A stretch of 64,000 bases of DNA from Natrarchaeobius oligotrophus (GCF_003841465.1 NZ_REFZ01000001.1:62001-126000); one strand, 5' to 3'. Counted from the stretch's first letter, positions 43,159-51,784 are shown. The notes: generated by a model from the letters alone, not told the origin. Translations and numbers: made by a program.

Positions 43159-44309
43159 CGTGCTGCCTCCATGATGGTCGTAATGACGCAGTTTCCGAAG
43201 CCGCCGACGTTACAGCAGAGCCCGACCTCCGCATCGACCTGTCGCGGCCCCGCTTCGCCGACGAGCTGTTCGTAGATCTCGACGCCCTGTGCGACGCCGC
43301 TGGCTCCGAGCGGATGTCCCTTCGATTTGAGCCCGCCGGAGGTGTTGATTGGGAACTCGCCGTCCCTGTCGGTCTTCCCGTCCTCGACGAGTTCCCAGGC
43401 CTCGCCCTGCTCGGCGAAGCCCAGTCCCTCCATCTGGAGGAACTCGAGAATCGTGAACATGTCGTGCAGTTCCGCGACGTCGACGTCCGAGGGCCCGTAA
43501 CCGCTCATCTCGTAGGCCCCCTCGCCGCTCTCGACGACGCCACCCATGATCGTCGGATCGTCGCGCTCGTGGACGACGTGGGTGTCCGTCGCCCCGTCGA
43601 TGCCCGCGATTACGACGTACTCGTCGGCGTACTCCCGCGCGACCGATTCCGGACAGAACAGAAGCGCCGCCGAACCGTCCGTGATCGGACAGAAGTCGTA
43701 CAGTCGCAACGGATCGGCGACGATCGGCGACTCGAGGACCGTCTCGAGGTCGACTTCCTTCCGGAACTGGGCGTTGGGATTGTCGACGCCGTTTCTGTGG
43801 TTTTTGACGGCGACCTTGGCGAGACTCTCCCGGGGCGCGTCGAAGCGCTCGAGGTAGTGTCGCGCCGTCAGCCCGGCGAACGACGGCAACGTCACGCCGT
43901 GTTTGTACTCGGCGGGATGAGTCAGCGACGCGATGACGTCGGTCGCTTCGCCGGTCGTCCGGTGGGTCATCTTCTCGCCGCCGACCAGCAGCGTCAGCTC
44001 GCTCGCCCCGCTGGCGATCGACTGCCAGGCGGCGTAGATTCCCGCGCCGCCGCTGGAACTCGTCTGGTCGACGCGCTGTGTGTAGGCGGGCATCGCGTCG
44101 AGGTCGTGGACCAGCGCGTTCACGACGCCGGTTTGCCCTTCGAACTCGCCGCTCGCCATGTTCGAGACGTACAGGTGGTCGAGCTCGTCCGCATCGACGC
44201 CCGCATCCTCGAGACACGCGATTCCGGCCTCCGCGAGGAGCTCCCGGATCCAGCCCTCGCGTTGCCCGAACTGGGTCATCGACGCACCGATGATTGCAAC
44301 ACGTTCCAT
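43155..44309 (-). CDS. Haloarchaeal beta-ketothiolase catalytic subunit (thiolase fold)
   Basis: A 384-residue thiolase-fold enzyme that joins or cleaves acyl-CoA units (acetoacetyl-CoA or beta-ketovaleryl-CoA). It starts MERVAIIGASMTQFGQREGW. The usual nucleophile motif is replaced: QTSSSGGAG with Ser84 where bacterial enzymes have Cys, as reported for haloarchaeal ketothiolases. The second half keeps DVDVAELHDMFTILEF, INTSGGLKSKGHPLGASGVA and CCNVGGFGNCV. Made with the OB-fold beta subunit (overlapping genes). It may feed polyhydroxyalkanoate or fatty-acid/isoprenoid routes. Divergent from an HTH_10 regulator that may control it. Confidence 0.9.
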   Translation of the reverse strand: MERVAIIGASMTQFGQREGWIRELLAEAGIACLEDAGVDADELDHLYVSNMASGEFEGQTGVVNALVHDLDAMPAYTQRVDQTSSSGGAGIYAAWQSIASGASELTLLVGGEKMTHRTTGEATDVIASLTHPAEYKHGVTLPSFAGLTARHYLERFDAPRESLAKVAVKNHRNGVDNPNAQFRKEVDLETVLESPIVADPLRLYDFCPITDGSAALLFCPESVAREYADEYVVIAGIDGATDTHVVHERDDPTIMGGVVESGEGAYEMSGYGPSDVDVAELHDMFTILEFLQMEGLGFAEQGEAWELVEDGKTDRDGEFPINTSGGLKSKGHPLGASGVAQGVEIYEQLVGEAGPRQVDAEVGLCCNVGGFGNCVITTIMEAAR

Positions 44310-44332
44310 ATCCTACGGGACTCGAGTCTACG

Positions 44333-44342
44333 ATTTATATGG
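44333..44342 (-). promoter_or_regulatory. TATA element of the ketothiolase operon
   Basis: On the minus strand the run CATATAAATCG lies about 27 nt before ATG 44309, consistent with a leaderless operon transcript. Confidence 0.55.
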
Positions 44343-44396
44343 TTGGGTCTCAGCGGTGCGAGTCGACGTCCCATCGTTCGGGCTCCGCCGAACGAT

Positions 44397-44406
44397 CTAT
44401 ATATCT
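44397..44406 (+). promoter_or_regulatory. TATA element of the HTH_10 regulator
   Basis: CTATATATCT lies about 20-28 nt before ATG 44425. It is 55 nt from the oppositely facing ketothiolase TATA. Confidence 0.55.
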
Positions 44407-44424
44407 GTCCACTATGTGAAAACT

Positions 44425-45099
44425 ATGGGGGTAATTGCACAACTCGTTCTCTCGGAGAATCCGATCCTGTTCGAACGGACGTTCGAGCTCGAACCGGAGG
44501 TCGAGTTCCTCCTCGAGGACTACCACTACGTTGGAACGGAATCCGGCACCGTTTACTACGTCTTCTTCTGGTGGATGACGGGGGTATCAGAGACCGACTG
44601 TCAGGCTGCCCTGTCGGTGGATCCGACGATCGAGACTGCCCGATCGGTGACGTCGATCGACGACCGTCACCTGTATCGAATCGTCACGAAACCGTTCCCG
44701 CCGGAACAGCCGCTCGTCTTCCCGACCTGTCGGGAACTCGACGTCACGATCCTCGAAGCGAGACGGACCGCAGACGGACTCTACCTCGAGGCACGGTTTC
44801 CGTCGCGCGCCGTACTCCGAGAGTTCGAGACCGTCGGCCAGGAGATCACCCGAACCGTCGACGTCAACAGGATCTACGCGGAGGGCCATTCGCCAGCGGT
44901 TCGGTCCGATCCGCTGACCGAGAAACAGCGAGACGCGCTGTCGCTTGCGGTCTCGGAAGGCTACTTCGACGTACCCAGGCGAACGAACCTCACCGAACTA
45001 GCGGAGACCGTCGGCATCTCCCGACAGGCGTTCACGCGACGGCTCAACCGAGGCCTGCGGAACCTCCTCGAGGTGACGCTGGTGACGACGGAGTCCTAA
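44425..45099 (+). CDS. HTH_10 (bacterio-opsin activator-type) regulator
   Basis: A 224-residue regulator (ATG 44425). The first 150 residues are the BAT-type sensor part without PAS or GAF signatures I can name (AQLVLSENPILFERTFELEP; VEFLLEDYHYVGTESG; DDRHLYRIVTKPFPPEQ). Residues about 165-220 form the HTH_10 DNA-binding domain: LTEKQRDALSLAVSEGYFDV, PRRTNLTELAETVGISRQAF and TRRLNRGLRNLL, the haloarchaeal signature. It faces away from the ketothiolase operon with 115 nt between starts and may regulate it. Ligand unknown. Confidence 0.9.
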   Translation: MGVIAQLVLSENPILFERTFELEPEVEFLLEDYHYVGTESGTVYYVFFWWMTGVSETDCQAALSVDPTIETARSVTSIDDRHLYRIVTKPFPPEQPLVFPTCRELDVTILEARRTADGLYLEARFPSRAVLREFETVGQEITRTVDVNRIYAEGHSPAVRSDPLTEKQRDALSLAVSEGYFDVPRRTNLTELAETVGISRQAFTRRLNRGLRNLLEVTLVTTES

Positions 45100-45145
45100 G
45101 GCCCCGACAACGACGCCGGGATGGCCATCGAAAAAACGACGGGGG

Positions 45146-45167
45146 CTGTGCATATGCACCTGCACAG
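45146..45167. promoter_or_regulatory. Overlapping palindromes upstream of the DUF7344 gene
   Basis: CTGTGCATATGCACCTGCACAG contains the perfect 12-bp palindrome GTGCATATGCAC (45148-45159) and a second pairing CTGTGCA/TGCACAG. It lies 45-66 nt before GTG 45212 and could be an operator or a TATA-containing dyad. Confidence 0.45.
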
Positions 45168-45211
45168 TTCACGGGCGTCTAGCTGGTACCCGTATTCAAC
45201 AGGGACAGACA

Positions 45212-45568
45212 GTGGCGAATCCGTTCGACCTAGACGACCTTCTGATCGTACTGGCCGACGAACATCGACGCGAACTCCTGGCGCGTCTGGACGAACGGGA
45301 GACGTGGACCGTCGACGAACTGGCGCGAGCGCTCGCCGCGGCCGACGACGAAACGGGCCCGGTCTCGGATCACTCGGAATCGAGCGAGCGGGTCGAAATT
45401 CAGCTTCGCCACCAGCACCTTCCGAAGTTGCACGCCGCCGGACTTCTCGAGTACGACCGGCGAAGCGATACCGTCGTGAGACGGGAGCCGAGCGCGGAGC
45501 TTCGGCGGGTCATCGACGTCGTGGCGGACCTCCACGGATCGTTCGGCGACGAGACCGAAGAAGACTGA
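45212..45568 (+). CDS. DUF7344-type winged-helix protein
   Basis: A 118-residue protein starting with GTG 45212 (ANPFDLDDLLIVLADEHRRE). It has a winged-helix-like core (LARLDERETWTVDELARALA; EIQLRHQHLPKLHAAGLLEY) and the tail DRRSDTVVRREPSAELRRVI. I recognise the pattern of haloarchaeal DUF7344 proteins, thought to be transcription regulators. The region before it has a strong palindrome. It converges with hflX (4 nt between stops), so its regulator function is inferred from fold and family alone. Confidence 0.75.
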   Translation: MANPFDLDDLLIVLADEHRRELLARLDERETWTVDELARALAAADDETGPVSDHSESSERVEIQLRHQHLPKLHAAGLLEYDRRSDTVVRREPSAELRRVIDVVADLHGSFGDETEED

Positions 45569-45572
45569 TTCA

Positions 45573-46877
45573 CTACGCGGAGTCTGCCGTCGTCGCCTCG
45601 GGAAGTTCGCTCGCGCGCGAGCGCGCCTGCGAGATGACGGCCGGTCGAGCTTCGAAGGAGACGAGAACGTCCTCGTCGCCGTAGGTCACGTCGTCGACGT
45701 TGGCGTTGTCGTGGATCCACGACACCAGGCTCATCGTTTCGTCGGTCATCGGGAGCATCAACCGTTCTCGCTCCCACTCCGGGAGCTCGCGGTCGATCCG
45801 CTCGAGCAACGCGTCGACGTTCGTTCCCTCTCGCGCGCTGACCGTGACCGGATCCGGTGCGAGCGACGAGAGGGCTTCGCGCTTTTCGGCGAGCTCGTCG
45901 TCGTCGACGCTGTCGATTTTGTTCAACACCGTGACGATCGGCGCTTCGTTGCGCTCGTAGAGGGTGTCGTGACAGGTGACCAGTTTCTCGTGGATCTCGT
46001 CGACGTCTTCGCTGACGTCGACGACGAGCAAGACGAGGTCTGCCCGGTAGACCGAATCCAGCGTCGATTTGAACGACTCGACGAGCCAGTGTGGGAGGTC
46101 GCTGATGAACCCGACGGTGTCTGTCACCAGCACGTCCCGCGGTTCGATGTTCGCACGCCTGGTCGTCGTCCCCAGCGTCGTAAACAGCCTGTCTTCGGAC
46201 TCGGCGGTGGCCTCGAGATCTGGGTGGCGGTCGTCGTTCTCGTCGACGTCCAGATCGTCCGCGAGCCGCCGAAGCAGGGTCGACTTGCCCGCGTTCGTGT
46301 ATCCCGCGAGCGCGACCAGATCGAACCCCGAGTCGCGCCGGCGCTCGCGGCGGTGTTCTTCCGTCTGCTCGATCTGCTCGAGTTCGTCCGTGATCCGGCT
46401 GATCTGGGCTTTGATGTCCCGTTCGCGACTCTCGTCGTACTCGCCAAGCCCCATGAATCCCGGGTGTTCGTCGCGTTTCGCGAGGCTCGTTTTCGCCTCC
46501 GCTCGCGGCAGTTCGTACCTGAGTTCGGCGAGTTCGACCTGTAACTGTGCCTTCCTGGTCTGGGCGCGCTGACCGAAGATCTCGAGGATCAGGGTAAACC
46601 GGTCGATCACCTCGACGCCCTCGGGAAGAAGCTGTCCGAGGTTGTACGTCTGGTAGGGGCCGAGTCGGTTGTCGAAGACGACGGTCGTCGCGTCGGTTTC
46701 CTCGACGAGCCCCGCGAGTTCCTCGGCTTTCCCCTCGCCGAACTGGAGCGCGGGATCGGCTCGTCGCGATTGCGTTACCTCGCCGACGACGGTGTACCCC
46801 GCCGCGGCGGCGAGGTCGCAAATTTCGCTCGTATCGGGCGTTCCGGAGTCGACGCGCTTTGCGATGATCGCTTTCAT
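45573..46877 (-). CDS. hflX: GTPase HflX
   Basis: A 434-residue ribosome-associated GTPase that rescues or splits stalled ribosomes. The N-terminal domain is MKAIIAKRVDSGTPDTSEIC with QTYNLGQLLPEGVEVIDRF and the conserved GQRAQTRKAQLQVELAELRY. The G domain has G1 GYTNAGKST, G3 DTVGFISDLPHWLVESFKST and G4 NKID. The substrate-side helical linker and Asp/Glu-rich C-terminus are typical of archaeal HflX. Acts on the large subunit; found in most archaea. It lies alone between DUF7344 (convergent) and sbds. Confidence 0.94.
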   Translation of the reverse strand: MKAIIAKRVDSGTPDTSEICDLAAAAGYTVVGEVTQSRRADPALQFGEGKAEELAGLVEETDATTVVFDNRLGPYQTYNLGQLLPEGVEVIDRFTLILEIFGQRAQTRKAQLQVELAELRYELPRAEAKTSLAKRDEHPGFMGLGEYDESRERDIKAQISRITDELEQIEQTEEHRRERRRDSGFDLVALAGYTNAGKSTLLRRLADDLDVDENDDRHPDLEATAESEDRLFTTLGTTTRRANIEPRDVLVTDTVGFISDLPHWLVESFKSTLDSVYRADLVLLVVDVSEDVDEIHEKLVTCHDTLYERNEAPIVTVLNKIDSVDDDELAEKREALSSLAPDPVTVSAREGTNVDALLERIDRELPEWERERLMLPMTDETMSLVSWIHDNANVDDVTYGDEDVLVSFEARPAVISQARSRASELPEATTADSA

Positions 46878-47145
46878 AGTGGTATCTGAACGTGACTCGA
46901 GCGCGTACGACCGCGACGCGTCGGCGAGCGACGGCGTCCATCGGCACGCGGCGGCGCGGCTGCTCGTCGCAGGTGTCCTCGATGGCGTTCTTCGAAGGCC
47001 AGCGCCCGGCGCCCCCGGGGCGAACCGTACCCGAACACGCTAGTGATGCCGGTCGAACACCTCCATTGTTTGGCCCGAAGTCATAGCCAACGGTACGCGT
47101 CGAATCGTCTTGAATCCCGTGCTCGGCACGACCGCTCCCCGCGGG

Positions 47146-47871
47146 TTACCGGGTTCGCAGGTCGTCTTTGTCCTTGACGATCTGCGTCTCCGCCTCCCCG
47201 CTCGAGTGTTCGTTGACGACCTCGTAGAAGTCATTTTGCATCCCCGCGGGAAACGTGACGGCGCCGATCCACGAGCCGTCGGGCTGCCACTCCTCGCGCT
47301 CTAGATCGCCGAACTGACGGATTTTCGCCTGCGCGCTTCCCGCGTACTCGGCGGGGACCTGGACGGCGATGGTCACCTCCTCGAATCGAATCGGGATGAC
47401 GGGACGGAGCGCGTCGAGCGCGTCGTCGACCTGCGTCTGGACCGGCTCCATCGGGTCGACCGTGAAACCGGCCTCCTCGAGCGCGTTGTCGATTCGCTCG
47501 GGCGGGTGCGGGGCGTTGTCCATCTGCGGGTTGACGGCGTTGCGCGCGATCGTATCGATCAGCTGTTTGCGCTTTTGGGCTTGCATTTCGCGGCGCTGCT
47601 CGGCCGTGATCTGGATCTCTCCCTCTTTGATCACCGCCGGAATGATCTCGAGCGGATCGGTCGTCTCGAAGACCTTCTCGAGATCGTTCTCCGCCGGTCG
47701 ATCGCCGCGCGAGGCGTCCTCGAAGACGTCCTCCGCGGCGATAACCTCCTCGAGGTCGCCGTCGAACTCGTCACGTTTGATCGAGAGCGCCGCGTCCGGG
47801 TCGACCAACACTTCGAAACGCGCCCCGTGTGACTCGAGCCGCGCCGTCACCGCCTCGTCGAGCGAGATCAT
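47146..47871 (-). CDS. sbds: Ribosome maturation protein SBDS
   Basis: A 241-residue factor that with aEF-2-like GTPases releases anti-association factors from 50S subunits. N-terminal FYSH domain: MISLDEAVTARLESHGARFE, VLVDPDAALSIKRDEFDGDL and EVIAAEDVFEDASRG. The middle helical domain has AEQRREMQAQKRKQLIDTIA and HPPERIDNALEEAGF. The ferredoxin-like end has VPAEYAGSAQAKIRQFG and GSWIGAVTFPAG. Conserved in archaea and eukaryotes. It is 129 nt downstream of the proteasome gene on the same strand, the usual haloarchaeal order. Confidence 0.96.
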   Translation of the reverse strand: MISLDEAVTARLESHGARFEVLVDPDAALSIKRDEFDGDLEEVIAAEDVFEDASRGDRPAENDLEKVFETTDPLEIIPAVIKEGEIQITAEQRREMQAQKRKQLIDTIARNAVNPQMDNAPHPPERIDNALEEAGFTVDPMEPVQTQVDDALDALRPVIPIRFEEVTIAVQVPAEYAGSAQAKIRQFGDLEREEWQPDGSWIGAVTFPAGMQNDFYEVVNEHSSGEAETQIVKDKDDLRTR

Positions 47872-47999
47872 ACCCGGGAGTACCTGCGGCCGGGTAAAAG
47901 AGCTTTTGCCGTTGGTGCCCGACGGCGAGCGGCCGCGTTCGACCGCGGTGCCACCGCCGAAATCACGTGGCCTCGACGGGCCCGGACTCGATTACGTTG

Positions 48000-48758
48000 C
48001 TACTCGTCTTCGGCGGCTTCCTCGCCGTCGTCGAGGAGGTCATTTTCCTCGAGGTGACCGGCGATGCGATCCTGGTCGAACTGTTCGAACGACTCCGTCT
48101 CGGCGTCGACGGTCGCGAGTCCGACCTCGCTCGGGAGCAACGAACCGTCGTTGACCGACGCGAGCGCGTCGAGCGCGAGCGCGATGCCGCCGTCGAGGTC
48201 GGCTTCCGGCTCGTAGTTCTCTTCGAGGTAGTCCTGTAACTCACCTCTGTCGGCGCCGACGGCGAGGGCTTTCCACTCGTAGGGCGTCCCCGACGGGTCG
48301 GTTTCGAACAGCCGCGGCTCGCCGTTGTCGATGCCGCCGACGATGAGCGCGACGCCGAACGGTCGCGCACCGCCGACCTGGGTGTACTGCTGGATGTGGT
48401 CGGTGACGTTCTTGGTCAGCGTCTCGACGCCGATCGGCTCGCCGTAGCGCAGCTGGTTCACCTGCGACTGTCGGCGCGCGAAGTCGATCAGCTGGCGGGC
48501 GTCGGCGACGTGGCCGGCGCTGGCGATGCCGATGTGGTCGTCGGCCTTGTGAATCTTCTCGACGCTCGAGTCCTCGAGCAGCGGCGAGGGAACGCGTTTG
48601 TCGACGGCGAGAACGACGCCGTCGGCCGTTCGAACTCCGATACTTGCCGTGCCGCGTTTGACCGCCTCGCGGGCGTACTCGACCTGGTACAGTCGGCCGT
48701 CCGGCGAGAAGATCGTGATGCCTCGGTCGTACGCCTGCTGTTGGGCTTGTCCCTGCAT
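48000..48758 (-). CDS. psmA: Proteasome subunit alpha
   Basis: A 252-residue subunit that forms the outer rings of the 20S proteasome. N-terminal alpha-type signature YDRGITIFSPDGRLYQVEYA (with REAVKRGTASIGV) closes the gate and contacts regulators. Other conserved blocks are DHIGIASAGHVADARQLIDF, GARPFGVALIVGGIDNGEPR and LFETDPSGTPYEWKALAVGA. The C-terminal tail is acidic (EENDLLDDGEEAAEDE). The gene lies four nucleotides downstream of rnp2 on the same strand, giving the haloarchaeal order rnp3-methyltransferase-rnp2-psmA-sbds. Confidence 0.97.
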   Translation of the reverse strand: MQGQAQQQAYDRGITIFSPDGRLYQVEYAREAVKRGTASIGVRTADGVVLAVDKRVPSPLLEDSSVEKIHKADDHIGIASAGHVADARQLIDFARRQSQVNQLRYGEPIGVETLTKNVTDHIQQYTQVGGARPFGVALIVGGIDNGEPRLFETDPSGTPYEWKALAVGADRGELQDYLEENYEPEADLDGGIALALDALASVNDGSLLPSEVGLATVDAETESFEQFDQDRIAGHLEENDLLDDGEEAAEDE

Positions 48759-48762
48759 AGTA

Positions 48763-49248
48763 TCACGCTAAATCGTAATCGAGGTCTGTCGCACCCGCGA
48801 ACGCCTCCTCGAGTCGCACGTCTGCAGATCCATCGCGTACGACGGCGACTCGCTCTTCGTTCCCGAACACGACGTTTCTCTCTTCCGTGACTTGCCCACG
48901 GCGTCCTAAATAGTTTTCTTCAGCGGCACGGATCGTGCCACTGATACCGCGGACCCAAATTCCCACGGAAGCGCCGTCGATCTCGTCGATACAGGCGATC
49001 GCTGCGCGTGCGCGATCCGTTTCTCCGTGGCGGACCCGGACGATCGCCTCGCCGGTCCCGTCGTCGAACGCGAACCTCACGACCGACAGGTCGGCGCGGG
49101 CGCTTCCCGGATCGCCCAGCAGATTCTGGCCGGCGTACCAGCACTCCCGTTGGAACGATCGCCTGTCGATCGAGCCGTCACCCCACGTCTCGAGTTCGAC
49201 TGCGAGATAGCGCCACCGCGGTCGGAGGTGTTTCGGGAGGTGTTTCAT
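48763..49248 (-). CDS. rnp2: Ribonuclease P protein component 2 (Pop5)
   Basis: A 161-residue subunit of RNase P (Pop5/Rpp14 family) that stabilises the catalytic RNA core with Rpp30. MKHLPKHLRPRWRYLAVELE starts the RNP-like fold; RRSFQRECWYAGQNLLGDPG and VRFAFDDGTGEAIVRVRHGE follow, and IWVRGISGTIRAAEENYLGR ends the core. A C-terminal extension of about 35 residues is haloarchaeal. It overlaps the methyltransferase upstream by 4 nt and precedes psmA. Confidence 0.95.
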   Translation of the reverse strand: MKHLPKHLRPRWRYLAVELETWGDGSIDRRSFQRECWYAGQNLLGDPGSARADLSVVRFAFDDGTGEAIVRVRHGETDRARAAIACIDEIDGASVGIWVRGISGTIRAAEENYLGRRGQVTEERNVVFGNEERVAVVRDGSADVRLEEAFAGATDLDYDLA

Positions 49249-49880
49249 TCGTCGGACGCGTCCTCGACGTCGGCGGTCGGCGTCCGCTCTGCGACGAGGA
49301 CGCCGACCTGATCGTGGATTCGCTCGACCGCAGTCAGCGAGAAGCCGGCGTCGGTGAACGCGTCCGCCAGCAGACCGACGGTCGCCGGATCGTCGACGTC
49401 GGGCGAGTAGAAGGGCGCGTCCGGATCGGGCTCGTCGAAGAACATCACGTCACCGAGGACGAACGTTCGCGGCCCGAGGTCCGCGATGACGGCGATCGCC
49501 TCGCGTTTCGCCTCGTCGGAGAGGTGGTGCATCGCGAAGTTCGAGGTGACGACGTCCACGTCGCCGTCGTACTCGGGCTCCCGGAACGTCCCGTAGCCGA
49601 ACTCCACGTTCTCGAGTCCCGCGTCGGCCGCCTTCGATCGGGCTTCGTCCATCATCCCCTCGCTGATGTCCCGGCCGATCACGCGTCCGGCGTCGGGTGC
49701 GAGCGCGAGCGCGATCGCTCCGGTTCCGGTTCCGATGTCGACGACGACGTCGTCGGGTTCGGGCGAGGCGTGTTCGACGACCAGCTCCGCGCTGCGGTGG
49801 TGCTCTTCGGTCTTTTCGTCGTCGTAGTCGGGGGCGTGATCGTCGAACCGATCCGCGTGTTCGTCAACGGTTTTCTTCAT
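49245..49880 (-). CDS. Class I SAM-dependent methyltransferase (UbiE/YcgJ-like)
   Basis: A 211-residue enzyme (ATG 49880), placed between rnp3 and rnp2 and overlapping both. SAM motifs are DVVVDIGTGTGAIALALAPD (I), RVIGRDISEGMMDEARSKAA (II) and VDVVTSNFAMHHLSDEAKRE (acceptor side), with RTFVLGDVMFFDEPD further on. The shape is a typical class I fold with a C-terminal helix pair. Its insertion between two RNase P genes suggests RNA as substrate, but this is inference. Homologues in this position are conserved in several haloarchaea. Confidence 0.88.
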   Translation of the reverse strand: MKKTVDEHADRFDDHAPDYDDEKTEEHHRSAELVVEHASPEPDDVVVDIGTGTGAIALALAPDAGRVIGRDISEGMMDEARSKAADAGLENVEFGYGTFREPEYDGDVDVVTSNFAMHHLSDEAKREAIAVIADLGPRTFVLGDVMFFDEPDPDAPFYSPDVDDPATVGLLADAFTDAGFSLTAVERIHDQVGVLVAERTPTADVEDASDE

Positions 49881-50568
49881 ACCTGCCACGTTCGACCCCC
49901 GGCTCAATGAACGAATCGGACTGGACGCACCGGTTACGCTCCGCCAACATTCCCCACTCTTCCAGCCCCGCCTCGACGAACGACGCCGAGAGACCGATCG
50001 TCTCGCCGAGCGCGACGAGCTCCCGCGGCGCTCGCAACTCGAGGTGCGAACGCGGCGTTGCACTCACCACGTAGGGCGCGTCGTAGTAGTCGACGATCTC
50101 CTCGAGTTTGCCGAGGTCCTGGATGGCTCTGACCCGACGGCCGCCGTGATCGCGCAGGACCGACCCGAGGTCGAACTCGAGGCGGACGCCGTTGTCGATG
50201 GCGGCCTTCGCGACGACGTGGTTGACGTCGCCCTCGCGAGCCATCGGGCCCGCGAGCACGTCCACCTTGTCGTTCTCGACGGCGAACCGGTTGAGCGCGG
50301 TCGTTCCGCCCTCGACGGCGACGATCGTCTCGTCGGTCCGAAAGTTCCCGACGGCTCCGCTCGCCTGCTGGGGGTTTTCCGCGCGAATCTCCACGCCCGA
50401 AACCACGTCGATGCCGTACTCCTCGCCGATCCGATCGGCGTCGTACGACGCCCGCGCGCTCGAGTGGTTCCGGACGACCACGCCCTCGTAGCCGTAGTCG
50501 GCCGCCGTCTTCGCGAACCTGGCGACCGTGCTCTCTCCGTCGGGGTGGGCGTGGACGGCCTCGTACAT
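49864..50568 (-). CDS. rnp3: Ribonuclease P protein component 3 (Rpp30)
   Basis: A 234-residue TIM-barrel subunit of RNase P, started at ATG 50568 (MYEAVHAHPDGESTVARFAK). Key blocks are GYEGVVVRNHSSARASYDAD, DVVSGVEIRAENPQQASGAV, LAGPMAREGDVNHVVAKAAI, LEFDLGSVLRDHGGRRVRAI and PYVVSATPRSHLELRAPREL. Rpp30 pairs with Pop5. The C-terminal helix SFVEAGLEEWGMLAERNR ends the barrel. It overlaps the methyltransferase start by 17 nt. Confidence 0.94.
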   Translation of the reverse strand: MYEAVHAHPDGESTVARFAKTAADYGYEGVVVRNHSSARASYDADRIGEEYGIDVVSGVEIRAENPQQASGAVGNFRTDETIVAVEGGTTALNRFAVENDKVDVLAGPMAREGDVNHVVAKAAIDNGVRLEFDLGSVLRDHGGRRVRAIQDLGKLEEIVDYYDAPYVVSATPRSHLELRAPRELVALGETIGLSASFVEAGLEEWGMLAERNRCVQSDSFIEPGVERGRYEENR

Positions 50569-50965
50569 ACTCGAGTCCTCTCGCGGCGGTAACTTGGGGT
50601 TTGCGTCACGCGACGAAACGACGCCGAGTATCGCTACGGATCGACGGCGGTGCAGCCGGGAGTGCGTCTCGAGCGTTGCGATCGACTCGGGAAAGGCAGT
50701 CATTTCGAACCCAACTGCGATCGAACCCGGCGGGTGGGCGAGCGGGCCGATGACTGGACGGTCCGGCGTACCGATGTGTCGGGCGATCGCAGTGACCGTT
50801 CGGAGTGTACCGTAACTGACGGACACCGACCCGCTCGACGTGGAGTGACGCGAAACCCCACGGAACGAATGGAAGGCGTTCGACGACATTTTGCCGACGA
50901 ACACCGAGACGGACGGCACGACGCCGTCGTCGCGGTCGACTGCAGCGCAAAAGGGTGTGGGGTCG
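50569..50965. other. Gap between rnp3 and tbsP genes
   Basis: 397 nt. Frames here are rich in Arg/Pro and lack family likeness, so none is called. It should contain the promoter of the rnp3 operon, but no clear TATA element is seen right of 50568. Nothing RNase P RNA-like or SRP RNA-like was recognised. Confidence 0.5.
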
Positions 50966-51784
50966 TTAGTTCAGGATGGACTGTGCGACCGTCGCGAGCT
51001 GGCCGTTGTCGGCCTCGCGGAGGCGATCGTCGCCGATTTTCAGACGCAGGCGCGGACGGCCGACGTCGATCGGGACCTTCTCGGTGTCGATCAGGCCCAT
51101 GTCCTCGAGCTTGGTCTTCGTCCGCGAGAACGTCGCCTTCGAGGCGATTCCGACGTCTTCGCCCCACTTGCTGATGTCGTACAGCAGCGCCTCGTTTTTC
51201 GCCGCGACCAGCAGCGAGATCGTGACTTCGTCGAGGCCGTCGCCGTCGCCGCGGGCGGTCTCGAGCGAGTTGAGAATCGCCGTGAAGTCGTCTTCCGCAC
51301 CGGGACTGATCTCCTCCGAGAGGGTCTCACGAACGTCCGTGATCGGCGGCGTCCGGAGGTTGTACGAGCTGGCGTCCTCCCACCGTCCGGTGTAGGCGGC
51401 GTAGGTGTCCTCGACGAAACTTTCGTCGTCGGTGACGAGCCCGCCGACGCGATCGCCGGCGTGAACGACGGCGATGACGCGATCGTCGGTGATCAAAAGC
51501 GAGTTTTCGGGAGCCTCGTCGATCGTCCGGAGCGAGAGCGCGCCGTCCGAGATGAGGTCCGCGGCGTTCGAGGCGACGATGAAGTCGTCCATCACGTCTT
51601 TCAGCGTTCGCTCGTCGGCGAGCATGTTGACCGTCGGCAGCGAGCCGTCGAAGCCGATCGCGACGGAGACGAACTCCTCGATCGCGTCCCGCGACGGGTT
51701 GATCATGTAGACGTCACCGCTGGTTTCCTCGAGAACCGACTCGAGGATATCGTCAATCTGATGATTGAGTAAATTCGAGGTCAT
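50966..51784 (-). CDS. tbsP: Transcriptional regulator TbsP (DUF5821)
   Basis: A 272-residue regulator, started at ATG 51784 (MTSNLLNHQIDDILESVLEE). The N-terminal 200 residues are a DUF5821 sensor region (GDVYMINPSRDAIEEFVSVA; VAIGFDGSLPTVNMLADERT; DDRVIAVVHAGDRVGG). The C-terminal winged helix has KWGEDVGIASKATFSRTKTK and LEDMGLIDTEKVPIDVGRPR. TbsP acts with TrmB in haloarchaeal sugar and glyceraldehyde-3-phosphate gene control. The upstream region is AT-rich. It faces away from the CHAT patch. Confidence 0.88.
   Translation of the reverse strand: MTSNLLNHQIDDILESVLEETSGDVYMINPSRDAIEEFVSVAIGFDGSLPTVNMLADERTLKDVMDDFIVASNAADLISDGALSLRTIDEAPENSLLITDDRVIAVVHAGDRVGGLVTDDESFVEDTYAAYTGRWEDASSYNLRTPPITDVRETLSEEISPGAEDDFTAILNSLETARGDGDGLDEVTISLLVAAKNEALLYDISKWGEDVGIASKATFSRTKTKLEDMGLIDTEKVPIDVGRPRLRLKIGDDRLREADNGQLATVAQSILN

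Noticed and set aside
47040-47145. Short ORF upstream of hflX/sbds boundary
   Set aside because: Only a 14-residue in-frame tail from the last ATG; no promoter or family support.
50569-50965. Possible RNase P RNA or SRP RNA near rnp3
   Set aside because: No RNase P RNA core consensus or SRP helix 8 loop was found.
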